Of a stretch of 64,000 bases of DNA, positions 43,650-53,066 are shown piece after piece; the first letter of the stretch is position 1; each line of letters begins with the position of its first letter. The stretch lies in contig JANXWC010000056.1 of assembly GCA_025351355.1 (NCBI GenBank), forward strand, positions 21,790 to 85,789, in the 5' to 3' direction. The notes beneath the pieces were generated by a model. That model had not been told where the DNA came from, searched no databases, and worked only from the letters and a program-made list of their open reading frames with translations. This DNA is from Hyphomicrobiaceae bacterium (GTDB taxonomy: Bacteria > Pseudomonadota > Alphaproteobacteria > Rhizobiales > Hyphomicrobiaceae). Both the position numbers and the translations under genes were made by a program.

Positions 43650-44063
43650 ATGGCCGACCGCATCGAGATGACGGAACGATCGCTACTGCGACTTGAGGCA
43701 TTGGCGCGGCTGATGGATAGCGCGTTTGCGATCCCCGGAACAAAGATCCGGATCGGACTGGACGGCATTATCGGGCTGCTCCCCGTCGTCGGCGACCTGC
43801 TTGCCGGCGCTGTCTCAATGTATCTGATTTGGGAGGCCCGCCAGCTCGGCGCGCCAAAGTGGTTGCTGTGGCGCATGGTGGCCAACACCGCGCTGGACAC
43901 CGCAGTCGGATCCATACCCGTCGTCGGCGATGCCTTCGACGTCATATTTCGCGCCAATATGAAAAATATGGCGCTGCTGCGCAGGCACCTGGAAAAGCGC
44001 GGCGCTGCACCGTGGCGCGGCCCTACAATAGATGGACAGGCGATGCCTGCTGGGTGGCAATAA
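43650..44063 (+). CDS. DUF4112 domain membrane protein
   Basis: 137 residues. The pattern LARLMDSAFAIPGTKIRIGLD, GLLPVVGDLLAGAVSMYLIWEA and NTALDTAVGSIPVVGDAFDVIFRANMKN is the DUF4112 core, with two membrane-associated hydrophobic stretches holding the repeated PVVGD motif. Function is unknown. It abuts the next gene: its TAA is followed directly by ATG. Confidence 0.9.
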   Translation: MADRIEMTERSLLRLEALARLMDSAFAIPGTKIRIGLDGIIGLLPVVGDLLAGAVSMYLIWEARQLGAPKWLLWRMVANTALDTAVGSIPVVGDAFDVIFRANMKNMALLRRHLEKRGAAPWRGPTIDGQAMPAGWQ

Positions 44064-44369
44064 ATGGCACCGATCGTTGTTACCATTCCGCACACCCTGG
44101 GCAAGGAAGAGGCGTTGCGCCGTCTGAAACCGGCATTGGGCACGGCATCACAAACCTTTCCGCTGCTGAAGGTCCATCACGAGGTCTGGTCGGGCGATCG
44201 CGTTGACTTCAAAGTCGGTGCCCTCGGCCAAATGGTCTCTGGTCAAGTAACGGTCGGCGAACGGGAGGTGCGATGCGAACTGACGCTGCCTTGGTTGCTG
44301 CACAAGTTCGCAGCGGTGACCCAGAAGGTACTCACCACGCGCGGACAGGCTTTGCTGGAGAAGAAATAG
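44064..44369 (+). CDS. Polyhydroxyalkanoic acid system family protein
   Basis: 101 residues: TIPHTLGKEEALRRLKPALG, HHEVWSGDRVDFKVGALGQMVSGQVTVGEREVRCELTLPWLLHKF. This matches the PHA granule-region family (PF09650), small proteins with a LGKEEA.RRL start. A role with PHA granules is known only by gene context elsewhere. No PHA genes are nearby. It is translationally adjacent to the DUF4112 gene. Confidence 0.85.
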   Translation: MAPIVVTIPHTLGKEEALRRLKPALGTASQTFPLLKVHHEVWSGDRVDFKVGALGQMVSGQVTVGEREVRCELTLPWLLHKFAAVTQKVLTTRGQALLEKK

Positions 44370-44465
44370 CCGGCGATCGATCTAGTCATCCACCGGCTAC
44401 TCTTGCAATCTGGCGCCGGGCACTGGAACATGCCGAAATCGCGCTTAGCCTTTTTCGGACCAGTG

Positions 44466-45590
44466 ATGACCAAACCTCTCGACGGACTGCTGGTTGTTGC
44501 GCTGGAGCAGGCGGTCGCCGCCCCATTGTGCTCGCGTAAACTGGCGGACGCCGGCGCGCGCGTGATAAAACTCGAACGGCCAGAGGGTGACTTCGCGCGC
44601 GACTACGATACCCTCGTCAATGGCGAAAGCGCTTATTTTGTCTGGCTCAATCGCGGCAAAGAGTCGGTCGTGATGGACCTGGGCGACGCCAATGATCGCG
44701 CGTTGTTCGAAGCCTTGATCGCCAAAGCCGACGTGTTTCTCCAAAATCTCAAACCGGGTGTCATGGACAAGCTCGGCTATCCCATCTCTGCGTTGCGGCA
44801 CAAATTTCCGCAGCTGATCTGTTGCTCCATTTCCGGCTACTCGGTCGCTGGCCCCTACGCCAAGCGCAAAGCCTATGATCTGCTGGTGCAGGCCGAATCC
44901 GGTCTTTCCTCGATCACTGGCGGGCCAGAAGCACCGGCGCGCGTCGGCGTTTCCGTCGTCGACATTGCCACCGGCATGAATGCCTACGAGGGTATTCTCG
45001 AAGCGCTGCTCCGGCGCGCAAACACCGGCGAAGGGGGCGAGGTCCAGGTCTCGTTGTTCGGCTCGATGGCCGAATGGATGAGTGTGCCGCTCTTGCAGAC
45101 AGCCGGCGGAAAACCACCGCAACGCATGGGTTTCGCACACCCGACCGTGGCGCCCTACGGCGTGTTTGAAACTAAAGGCGGCATACCGATCCTGATCTCC
45201 ATCCAGAACGACCGCGAATGGGTCGTGCTAGCTGAGAAGGTGCTCCGGCGTCCCGATCTGGCTCGGCATCCGCGCATGGCGACCAACGTGGCGCGGGTGG
45301 CGAACCGTGTTGAAATGGACAGCTTGATCGCGGACGATTTTGCCCAGCGCCCTATCGACACTTTGGCCGCGGAGCTGGACGCTGCGGAAATCGCTTATGG
45401 GCGTGTCAACGACGTGCATGGGCTGCTCACGCATCCCCATCTCGCGCTCACAACGGTTGACACCCCGTCAGGACCGACACGAATGCCGGTGCCAGCGGCA
45501 TTGCATGTCGGCGCCGACGTCACTTATGGCCCGGTGCCCGCACTTGGAACCGACACGGCGCGGGTGCGAAACGAGTTTATCGGCAACTGA
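44466..45590 (+). CDS. Family III CoA-transferase (CaiB/BaiF type)
   Basis: 374 residues from the ATG at 44466 ([20 protein letters not shown]). Family signatures are [45 protein letters not shown] and [25 protein letters not shown], which holds the catalytic aspartate. The C-terminal part has [13 protein letters not shown] [15 protein letters not shown]. It moves CoA between acyl-CoA and a free acid. The sequence is like the malate/mesaconate CoA-transferase group, but the substrate cannot be fixed here. glpK follows after 29 bases, with no obvious shared pathway. Confidence 0.92.
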   Translation: MTKPLDGLLVVALEQAVAAPLCSRKLADAGARVIKLERPEGDFARDYDTLVNGESAYFVWLNRGKESVVMDLGDANDRALFEALIAKADVFLQNLKPGVMDKLGYPISALRHKFPQLICCSISGYSVAGPYAKRKAYDLLVQAESGLSSITGGPEAPARVGVSVVDIATGMNAYEGILEALLRRANTGEGGEVQVSLFGSMAEWMSVPLLQTAGGKPPQRMGFAHPTVAPYGVFETKGGIPILISIQNDREWVVLAEKVLRRPDLARHPRMATNVARVANRVEMDSLIADDFAQRPIDTLAAELDAAEIAYGRVNDVHGLLTHPHLALTTVDTPSGPTRMPVPAALHVGADVTYGPVPALGTDTARVRNEFIGN

Positions 45591-45619
45591 TCAGATTGTC
45601 AGCGAGCGGGAGACGGGCG

Positions 45620-47119
45620 ATGGGCGGAGCAGTGCTGGCGATCGACCAAGGGACGACTTCGAGCCGCGCCATCGTGTTCGACGACACACTTCGCCTATGC
45701 GGCAGCGGACAACAGGAATTCCCGCAACACTTTCCTGCGTCGGGTTGGGTCGAACACGATGTGGAAGACATCTGGACCACCGTCCTGGCAACCGCGCGCA
45801 CGGCCATTGCCGGCGCCAAGCTGATCCCCCAGAATATCGCCGCCATCGGCATTACCAATCAGCGCGAAACGTGCCTGTTGTGGGATCGGCGTACAGGCAA
45901 GCCAATCCACCGCGCGATCGTCTGGCAGGACCGCCGCACCCACGAGATTTGCCGGCAGCTCACAGCGGATGGCCTGGAGCCGGCAATCACGGCGAAAACC
46001 GGATTGCTGCTCGATCCGTATTTTTCAGGAACAAAGATCAAGTGGTTGCTGGACAATGTGCCCGGCGCGCGCACTTTGGCCACCGCTGGTCACCTGGCTT
46101 TCGGGACCATCGATACATTTCTACTGTGGCGTCTGACCGGCGGAAAACTTCACGCTACGGATGCGACGAACGCCTCGCGCACGCTGCTCTATGACATTCA
46201 TCGCGGCGCGTGGGACGAAGACCTGCTGCGCGTTTTCGACGTGCCCCGCAGCGTGCTGCCTGAGGTGCGCGACTGCGCGAGCGACTTCGGCACGACGGAG
46301 CCAAACCTGCTCGGAGCGGCAATTTCCATTCGCGGCGTCGCCGGCGACCAGCAGGCCGCACTGATTGGCCAGGCCTGTTTCACGCCGGGCATGATGAAAT
46401 CGACCTACGGCACGGGATGTTTTGCATTGTTGAATACGGGAACAGAACCCGTGCAGTCGACCAATCGCTTGCTGACGACGGTGGCCTATCAGCTCCAAGG
46501 TCAACGCCACTACGCACTGGAAGGGGCCATATTCATTGCCGGAGCTGCCGTGCAGTGGCTCCGCGATGGCCTTGGGATCATTGATTCGGCAGCGGAGACT
46601 GCGGCGCTGGCTGAGGCGGCCGATCCGTTGCAGGAGGTTGTCTTGGTGCCGGCATTTGTCGGACTTGGGGCGCCGCACTGGCAAGCTGAGGCGCGTGGCG
46701 CGATCTTTGGCTTGTCACGCAATTCAGGTCGCGCCGAGTTCGCGCGCGCAGCCTTGGAGAGCGTGGCCTTCCAGACCCATGATCTGTTGGCTGCGATGCG
46801 GCGCGACTGGACCCAGGCGGCGGAAACCGTGTTGCGCGTCGATGGCGGCATGGTCGCCAGTGATTGGACCATGCAAGCCCTGGCCGATATTCTCAATGCC
46901 CCGGTCGACCGACCGATAGTGCTGGAAACCACAGCGCTCGGCGCGGCATGGCTGGCCGGCCATTGTGCTGGTGTGTGGCCTGACCAGGCGGGCTTTTCGG
47001 CACTGTGGCGACGCGACCGGCGTTTTGTCCCGAAAATGTCGACCGAACAGCGGAAGAGCAAACTCCGCGGCTGGCAACGCGCGGTCGCCGCGACTTTGCA
47101 GCATGCGGCGACTGAATAA
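45620..47119 (+). CDS. glpK: Glycerol kinase
   Basis: 499 residues from the ATG at 45620 ([20 protein letters not shown]), preceded by GGGAG. FGGY family marks are [54 protein letters not shown] and [16 protein letters not shown], then [12 protein letters not shown]. The enzyme makes glycerol 3-phosphate from glycerol and ATP. No glpD or glpF lies nearby. A terminator follows at once. Confidence 0.97.
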   Translation: MGGAVLAIDQGTTSSRAIVFDDTLRLCGSGQQEFPQHFPASGWVEHDVEDIWTTVLATARTAIAGAKLIPQNIAAIGITNQRETCLLWDRRTGKPIHRAIVWQDRRTHEICRQLTADGLEPAITAKTGLLLDPYFSGTKIKWLLDNVPGARTLATAGHLAFGTIDTFLLWRLTGGKLHATDATNASRTLLYDIHRGAWDEDLLRVFDVPRSVLPEVRDCASDFGTTEPNLLGAAISIRGVAGDQQAALIGQACFTPGMMKSTYGTGCFALLNTGTEPVQSTNRLLTTVAYQLQGQRHYALEGAIFIAGAAVQWLRDGLGIIDSAAETAALAEAADPLQEVVLVPAFVGLGAPHWQAEARGAIFGLSRNSGRAEFARAALESVAFQTHDLLAAMRRDWTQAAETVLRVDGGMVASDWTMQALADILNAPVDRPIVLETTALGAAWLAGHCAGVWPDQAGFSALWRRDRRFVPKMSTEQRKSKLRGWQRAVAATLQHAATE

Positions 47120-47120
47120 A

Positions 47121-47145
47121 AAAGGCGCCGCAGTGCGACGCCTTT
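47121..47145. terminator. Shared terminator of glpK and the MarR gene
   Basis: AAAGGCG / CGCCTTT with a further inner pairing (CGCAGTGCG) lies between two converging genes. On the minus strand a T6 run follows (GCGCCTTTTTTATTC). On the plus strand the T run is short. Confidence 0.75.
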
Positions 47146-47170
47146 CAGGCTTGGGCGGGTGCAAAAGCCG

Positions 47171-47680
47171 TTACAGTCGGTAGCGAATCTGGTCCGACCA
47201 GAAGCGTTCGAGGCGGACCAGCGACTTGTTGAGAGCCTTGAATTCTTCGAAGCTGACCTGGCCGACCTGCTCAACGGTGCCAAGTTGGCGTTGATAAAGA
47301 TCCTGCACCACCTCGCAAGCTTCCTTACCTTTGTCAGTCAGGCTGACACGTACCGAGCGGCGATCCGTATCACTGCGCTTGTAGTGAATATAGCCCATAT
47401 CAACGAGTTTCTTTAGATTATAGGAAACGTTTGAACCTAGATAATAACCACGGGTTTTAAGTTCACCTGCGGTCAATTCGCTTGAACCGATATTATACAG
47501 CAGCAGAGCCTGCACGCTGTTGATCTCGGAACCTCCAAGGCGATCGAATTCATCTTTGATAACATCGAGCAGCAGACGATGCAGACGTTCGATCAATCGC
47601 AGTGACTGCAGATATTCACTTTCGACGATGACATCTTTCTTGGGCGCGATTGGGCGCGCGACATTCAAAGCAACACTCAT
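47171..47680 (-). CDS. ldtR: MarR family regulator, LdtR-like
   Basis: 169 residues from the ATG at 47680, with AGGGAAG 6 bases before it. A start at 47704 is possible. The winged helix is seen in SVQALLLYNIGSSELTAGEL, RGYYLGSNVSYNLKKLVDMGYIHYKRSDTDRRSVRVSLTDKG. The segment ESEYLQSLRLIERLHRLLLDVIKDEFDR resembles LdtR of Rhizobiales, which controls L,D-transpeptidase genes and stress tolerance. The symbol rests on recollection of that family. It converges on glpK. An extensin-like envelope gene lies 1.4 kb away. Confidence 0.85.
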   Translation of the reverse strand: MSVALNVARPIAPKKDVIVESEYLQSLRLIERLHRLLLDVIKDEFDRLGGSEINSVQALLLYNIGSSELTAGELKTRGYYLGSNVSYNLKKLVDMGYIHYKRSDTDRRSVRVSLTDKGKEACEVVQDLYQRQLGTVEQVGQVSFEEFKALNKSLVRLERFWSDQIRYRL

Positions 47681-47838
47681 AGTAAACTTCCCTGCCGTTT
47701 TCATGCTGGAGTTGACGCATCCCGGTGTTCCGGATTGACTAGGAAGTTACCAGATAGCTCCTAAGCCCCCCTTAAATGCATTGGTAAATGAACAATGACT
47801 TGATAACCGAAGTTCGTGCGTTTTTTGACGAAAGTGTC

Positions 47839-48855
47839 TCAAAATCGACCATTTTCTATTTCCGACCGCTGCGGCAAGTCTAAATCGCCGTTTTCCGGCT
47901 TTAAAAATAATGCATCGATCGAAGATTTTTTATCAACCACTGCCACTTGCATATTGCACGCAAGTCGGTAGCTCATGACGAGTGTATCGCGGATCTCCAT
48001 CCCCCGCGCCATACGGATAAGCCGATGCACCGCTTCGCTTGCAAAGACCGGCTCAGCAGTCAGCGCGTGCGCAGCGGCGTCGACCCATTCGCGCGGCGCG
48101 GCCCGTTCGTGGCTGAGGGCAGCAAGGATGGCTGGCAAATTATCTTTCCCAACCGTACGCGCGATAAGCTCCGCATCTAGCCCATTGTGCGACGGTTCGG
48201 GATCTTCGTGCAGGGCGTCCAGGACGGGATCGACCGGCTGGCCGTCGGCCAGCGCGGCAATGATATCGGGAAAAGCCCGATCGGGAATGCAGTGCGTGAT
48301 CAACCCGGCAGCGTAAGCTTCAGCTCGATCGATTGTGCGGCCGACCAGTGCCCATTCCATGCCTCGCGAGTGCGCCAGGCGCGACAGGGCATAAGCGATG
48401 CCGGCCACCGGCAGAATACCTGGCGCGAACCGCGGCAGCGCGACGCTGAAATTATCTCCGGCCACCCGATGGGTGCCAACCGTCGTCAATCCGACATGAT
48501 CAGGCGAAATCGCACCATCGAGCAGCGACACCAGTGGCTTGGCAAAGCACTCCAGGCGCCACATCAGTTTCAACGTTTCCGCGAAGTTTTGTCCGCGGGC
48601 ACCATCAGACGCGACCGCCGCAGCCCGACCCGCTGCTTCGTCAGAAGCCGTCGATTGCAGCAGCAGCGCATAGACGTCCGGCGACCGCCCCCAGTGAGAC
48701 AGCTGAGCCGGCACATCTACGAGTTGGCGAACTGCCCGAGGGTGCGAGAGATTTATTCGGACAACGGCTGCCTCTTTCACGATGGCATCCTCTGTCACCG
48801 TAACTGCGTCACAATTTAACCCTGCAAGTAACTTAATCTCGTCGGCTTGATGCAC
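47839..48855 (-). CDS. Enoyl-CoA hydratase / 3-hydroxyisobutyryl-CoA hydrolase-like protein, active site degenerate
   Basis: 338 residues from a GTG at 48855, with GAGGA 6 bases before it. The crotonase fold is seen in LECFAKPLVSLLDGAISPDHVGLTTVGTHRVAGDNF, followed by the C-terminal hydrolase region AYALSRLAHSRGMEWALVGRTIDRAEAYAAGLITHCI. Where active enzymes have GxxxGGGxGLS, this one has GAISPDHVGLTT. Where they have MPExxIGxxPDVG, it has LPRFAPGILPVAG, so the catalytic glutamate is gone. It may bind acyl-CoA without the usual chemistry. No valine-degradation genes are near. Confidence 0.8.
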   Translation of the reverse strand: MHQADEIKLLAGLNCDAVTVTEDAIVKEAAVVRINLSHPRAVRQLVDVPAQLSHWGRSPDVYALLLQSTASDEAAGRAAAVASDGARGQNFAETLKLMWRLECFAKPLVSLLDGAISPDHVGLTTVGTHRVAGDNFSVALPRFAPGILPVAGIAYALSRLAHSRGMEWALVGRTIDRAEAYAAGLITHCIPDRAFPDIIAALADGQPVDPVLDALHEDPEPSHNGLDAELIARTVGKDNLPAILAALSHERAAPREWVDAAAHALTAEPVFASEAVHRLIRMARGMEIRDTLVMSYRLACNMQVAVVDKKSSIDALFLKPENGDLDLPQRSEIENGRF

Positions 48856-49086
48856 AGATATTCCTCGATCTCAACACTTTAGTATGGCCGTCACGGCGGC
48901 TTATCTCGCCAGTATAAGATATACAGAACTGTGCGTACGGCCCGTGGCCGAATCGGTCTGTATATAGGCAGTGCTGTCGTCGTCGTCGACGACTTCGTCC
49001 GCTCCACGGTTGAGTGGCGTATTTTTTTGGTTCAGGTGTCCAAGTTTGTAGGCGTCGCCGACATCGACTCTTGAAACGAGACGAAG

Positions 49087-50133
49087 ATGATTACTCGGTC
49101 TATGTCGATAGGCTGCTGGCCGTTAGCCCTTGCGTTCGCAGCCAGCGTTGGAACGCTGCCCGCGACGGCGCAGTCCGCGCATGACGATGTGTCGATAGGG
49201 CAACAAGCACCGCTTTCGCCTCTTCCGGTAGCAAGCTGGTCGGAAGGCGATGTAACCAAGGAATTGGCCCGCTGCGCGCAATTGCTGCGCGGCTTGGATG
49301 TCGTAGCGAGACGGCTCCCTCCACTCAAGGAGCATGACTGTGGCACACCGGCCCCACTGGAGTTGATCAGCATCGGCAAGTCGCCGCAGGTTTCGTTTTC
49401 ACCGCCAGTGACGGTGACATGTGATCTGGCAGCGGCGCTGAATCTGTGGATCAAGAAGGATCTGCAAAGTTTGGCCCGCAAGCACCTGGGCGCTGAAATC
49501 ATCCGCATCGATACGATGAGCTCGTATTCCTGTCGCACCGCTTACGGGCGAAAAAATACCCGACTGAGTGAACATGGCAAGGCCAATGCCCTCGATATCC
49601 GCGCATTCATCACCGCCAAAGGAAGCCAGAGCGAAGTTCTCGCAGACTGGGGACCGACAGGACGCGAAATTGCCGCGCAAGTCGCCGCCGCAAAAAAGAA
49701 CGAAGCGGCGCAAACGCTCGCCAGATCAGCAACCACCAAAGGCAATGCGACGGCTTCTCGTCAGCCTACGGCGCCTTCCGCCATCGCAACCGGCTCGATC
49801 CCGCCGAACGTCGCCCCACAGGTGGTCGAGGTGGCAAAATCTCCGCTCGCTTTGGTGCCACGCAGTGGCGGCGGCACAATCGACCTGGGACTGCCATCCA
49901 ACGTCGACACGGGGCTCGGCCTGCATTCGACGACTGCACCCCGCCACCTTGGCGGCCCCGCCCTCACGCCCATGGACGAAAACAATCCCGGCAAGACTGA
50001 CTTCTTGCGGGCTGCCCATGATTCCGCTTGCCGGATCTTTGGAACGGTGCTTGGCCCGGAAGCAAATTCGGCACATCGGAACCACTTTCACGTCGATATG
50101 GCGGAACGGAAAATTAAGTCCATTTGTGAATGA
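49087..50133 (+). CDS. Extensin-like C-terminal domain protein, secreted
   Basis: 348 residues. A signal peptide ends near ATAQ-SA (MSIGCWPLALAFAASVGTLP). The extensin-like C-terminal fold (PF06904, M15-peptidase-like) shows TMSSYSCRTAYGRKNTRLSE, HGKANALDIRAF and, after a long alanine/serine/proline-rich insert (residues about 195-285), FLRAAHDSACRIFGTVLGPE followed by HRNHFHVDMAERKIKSICE. The histidines and aspartates fit a zinc site. A cell-wall role is likely. The insert splits the domain more than usual. Confidence 0.9.
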   Translation: MITRSMSIGCWPLALAFAASVGTLPATAQSAHDDVSIGQQAPLSPLPVASWSEGDVTKELARCAQLLRGLDVVARRLPPLKEHDCGTPAPLELISIGKSPQVSFSPPVTVTCDLAAALNLWIKKDLQSLARKHLGAEIIRIDTMSSYSCRTAYGRKNTRLSEHGKANALDIRAFITAKGSQSEVLADWGPTGREIAAQVAAAKKNEAAQTLARSATTKGNATASRQPTAPSAIATGSIPPNVAPQVVEVAKSPLALVPRSGGGTIDLGLPSNVDTGLGLHSTTAPRHLGGPALTPMDENNPGKTDFLRAAHDSACRIFGTVLGPEANSAHRNHFHVDMAERKIKSICE

Positions 50134-50394
50134 AAGATTGCCGACCGAAACACAGGTAAAACGGCTGCGGTTGGCCCATTCGGCCTCAACCAACGACCGG
50201 CGCAGGTCCGCAAAACCGCATCCTTGCCCGATTGTCGTCGCACAATAGCCTTGCATTTGATGTTGCTGATTGTTTCCGAGTGCGCCAAGCCTTGACCAGT
50301 GCCGGAGTTGCGGTGACTCTAGTCTGGCCTCAGAAAGGCCGTGCATCGACGCCCGGCCCGTGCCGCAGCCGATGCGCAGGGAAAACAGCGACTC

Positions 50395-51447
50395 ATGGCA
50401 AAGATGAAACAATCGGAACTGATGACAGCCCCGCTGCATCGAACGGTTTCCAAACCGGGCCGTTTCATCCTGAACATGGTAATTTTCATCATCATAGTCG
50501 CCATGGTGGCGGGGTTGATATGGCCGACGATCAAGTCGGCCGTGCTTACCAATCCATTCTTGAACAGCCTCATCGTCGGCGTGTTCCTGTTTGGGATCAT
50601 GTATTGCTTCCTGCAAGTGCTACGGCTTTATCCAGAAATTCGCTGGGTCAATGATTTTCGCATTGCCGATCCCGGCTTGAGCCATGGCCCCAACCCCAAA
50701 TTGCTCTCGCCGATGGCGACGATGCTGCGCGACCGCACCGGCACGCTGTCGCTATCGACAACGTCCATGCGCTCGTTGATGGACAGCATCGGGGCGCGCC
50801 TCGACGAAGCCCGCGATACCGGGCGCTATATGGTTGGATTGCTGGTATTTCTGGGCTTGCTCGGCACATTCTGGGGCTTGCTCGATACAATCAGCCAGGT
50901 CGGCAACACGATCAGCGCGCTGGACACCAAAAGCGGCGATTCAAATATCCTGTTCCAAGACCTAAAGGACGGCTTGGCGGCGCCACTCAAGGGCATGGGC
51001 ACGGCGTTCTCGGCATCTCTGCTTGGTCTTTCCGGGTCGCTCATTCTGGGTTTTCTGGAGTTGCAGGCAAGCCATGCAAGCATGCGGTTTTATAACGAAT
51101 TGGAAGAATGGCTGTCGGGCATCACCGAATTGAGCCCGGCTGGAGGCGGCGGTTCCGATGCCGCCAGCCGACAACTGACCGTCGCGCTCTACGAGATGCA
51201 ACAAGTTGTTTCCGAACTTTCCAGCAGGCTCGCGCAATCCGGACCATCCCTTGCGCCCGGTGATTCTGGTCCGGCCGATGAAACGGTCAAGAATTTGGCG
51301 GTCGGCGTCGATCAATTGGTTCGCCAGATGCGTGCCGAGCAGAAGGTTGTGCGCGAATGGGTCGACGAGCAGTCGGCGCAACAGTCGGAAGTGGCGTCTG
51401 TGCTGAAGGATCTGGCGCAGACCATCAATCGCGGTGGCACGCGCTGA
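50395..51447 (+). CDS. MotA/TolQ/ExbB-like proton channel protein
   Basis: 350 residues from the ATG at 50395 (MAKMKQSELMTAPLHRTV). Four membrane spans: GRFILNMVIFIIIVAMVAGL, FLNSLIVGVFLFGIMYCFL, YMVGLLVFLGLLGTFWGLLD and MGTAFSASLLGLSGSLILGF. The last two with the GLLGTFWGLLDTI and GMGTAFSASLLGL motifs are the MotA/ExbB signature. The C terminus is a cytoplasmic, coiled tail. Paired with the MotB/OmpA-like gene 60 bases downstream. No flagellar or tonB/tol genes are in view, so the load it drives is unknown. Confidence 0.88.
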   Translation: MAKMKQSELMTAPLHRTVSKPGRFILNMVIFIIIVAMVAGLIWPTIKSAVLTNPFLNSLIVGVFLFGIMYCFLQVLRLYPEIRWVNDFRIADPGLSHGPNPKLLSPMATMLRDRTGTLSLSTTSMRSLMDSIGARLDEARDTGRYMVGLLVFLGLLGTFWGLLDTISQVGNTISALDTKSGDSNILFQDLKDGLAAPLKGMGTAFSASLLGLSGSLILGFLELQASHASMRFYNELEEWLSGITELSPAGGGGSDAASRQLTVALYEMQQVVSELSSRLAQSGPSLAPGDSGPADETVKNLAVGVDQLVRQMRAEQKVVREWVDEQSAQQSEVASVLKDLAQTINRGGTR

Positions 51448-51507
51448 ATGATCGAGATCGCCTGTAGGCGGCGTTGACGGCGACCGGTTTCAGGCAGGAG
51501 AGTTAGC

Positions 51508-52536
51508 ATGGCAATCGGACGCGGTCGGCGACGGGAAAGTTACGGCGAATTCTGGCCGGCCTACGTCGACGTGCTGTCAACGCTGCTGATGGTGTTGATG
51601 CTGCTCCTGTCAATATTCATGCTGGCGCAGTATTTCGTCAGCCAGGAAGCCAACGGCAAGGACAACGCACTCAAGCGACTGACGCGGCAAATCTCCGAGC
51701 TGACCAGCCTGTTGTCGCTTGAAAAATCAAAAGGCAAGTCGAGCGCCGATGAATTGGCGGCATTGCAGGCCTCGCTGGCCAGCCTGCGCGGCGAGAATTC
51801 CCGCCTGAGCGGTTTGGTCGGCAGCGAGGATGAAAAATCCAAAGACGCCCAACAGCGCTTTGCCGCCGCCAGCAAAAACTTGGATGATCAGAAATCGATA
51901 TCCAACGAAGCTCTCGCTAAGGTGGACGCGCTCAACCAGCAATTGTCGGCGCTGAGGCGGCAGATGGCGGCAATCCAGGAAGCGCTGGCAGCCGCTGAGG
52001 CTAAAGACAAGGATAGCCAGACGCGCATTTCTGACCTGGGAGCGCGTCTGAACGTCGTGCTCGCCAAGCAGGTGCAGGAACTACAACGCTATCGCTCGGA
52101 TTTCTTCGGACGACTGCGCGAATTGTTACGCGACCGACGAGACATTCGCGTGGTCGGCGACAGCTTCGTATTCCAGTCCGAAGTGCTGTTTCCTTCTGGG
52201 CAGGCGCTCATGACGGTCGAAGGTTTGGCTGCTATCGATCAGCTGGCAGCGGCCATTGTTGAACTGGAAAAGCAAATCCCAAAGGAGATTGATTGGTCGC
52301 TGCAAGTGGACGGCCACACCGACGCTCGCCCCATCAACAGCCCGCAATTTCCTTCCAACTGGGAGCTGTCGAGCGCACGCGCGACGTCGGTGGTCAAGTA
52401 TCTGATCAGTCGCGGCGTCTCCGCGCGACGCTTGGTGGCCGCCGGCTATGGTGAATTCCAGCCGCTGGAAGACGGCGCGACCGAGGAAATCTTGCGGCGC
52501 AACAGGCGCATTGAGCTGAAACTGACGAACCGCTGA
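51508..52536 (+). CDS. MotB/OmpA-like peptidoglycan-binding stator protein
   Basis: 342 residues. A single span near the N terminus (PAYVDVLSTLLMVLMLLLSI) carries aspartate 21, at the place of the proton-carrying aspartate of MotB. A long coiled coil follows (about 50-190, rich in SADELAALQASLASLRGENS-type heptads). The OmpA C-terminal domain has SFVFQSEVLFPSGQA, LQVDGHTDARPI and LSSARATSVVKYLISRGVSA. It should anchor the channel partner to peptidoglycan. AGGAG precedes the ATG. Confidence 0.93.
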   Translation: MAIGRGRRRESYGEFWPAYVDVLSTLLMVLMLLLSIFMLAQYFVSQEANGKDNALKRLTRQISELTSLLSLEKSKGKSSADELAALQASLASLRGENSRLSGLVGSEDEKSKDAQQRFAAASKNLDDQKSISNEALAKVDALNQQLSALRRQMAAIQEALAAAEAKDKDSQTRISDLGARLNVVLAKQVQELQRYRSDFFGRLRELLRDRRDIRVVGDSFVFQSEVLFPSGQALMTVEGLAAIDQLAAAIVELEKQIPKEIDWSLQVDGHTDARPINSPQFPSNWELSSARATSVVKYLISRGVSARRLVAAGYGEFQPLEDGATEEILRRNRRIELKLTNR

Positions 52537-52718
52537 CCAAGATGATTTTTGCTGCAGTGCAATCTCGCAGCTGCCCACCTAGATCTCAAGATGGTGATGC
52601 TGTTACCGCCATTTGCCTATGCGTTGTCACATTTCAGTGGTAGCCTTAGTTAAGCAGTAAAAACACACTTGAATATTGGGGGATATTCCGAGGCATACAA
52701 CGCGCAAGGAGGCGATCC

Positions 52719-52961
52719 GTGCTGTTGAGTAAACATTGTCCCCATACTGGCGTCGTCAATTTTTACGATGCATCAGAGCCGCATATTGCAATCGGCTCAA
52801 TTACGAAATCTGCTTCGGCTCCCTCCGACCATCGGTTCACGTGGCGATTCTACGCGCTCGACAGTGCCCCGTCCGGTTATGCTGCCGACGAGGTATCGGC
52901 CAAGGCCAAGCTGGTTGCTACACTGTGCAAGGCGGAGCGCCAAACCCTGAAATTGCATTGA
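52719..52961 (+). CDS. Small conserved-looking hypothetical protein
   Basis: 80 residues from a GTG at 52719, with a perfect AAGGAGG 6 bases before it. The protein is soluble: HTGVVNFYDASEPHIAIGSI, FTWRFYALDSAPSGYAADEV and AKAKLVATLCKAERQ. The W.Y.LDS..SGYA pattern resembles small rhizobial hypothetical proteins as I recall them. No function is known. The strong Shine-Dalgarno is the main evidence that it is expressed. Confidence 0.6.
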   Translation: MLLSKHCPHTGVVNFYDASEPHIAIGSITKSASAPSDHRFTWRFYALDSAPSGYAADEVSAKAKLVATLCKAERQTLKLH

Positions 52962-53066
52962 CCCGCTAGTGGCGTCGCAAAGCCGAGTCCGACCGTCACC
53001 TCTCTCAGCCAGTTATCGTTGCGATGTGATTTGTTCGCAGCCAGGGTGTCGAGGGCGGTCGAACGC

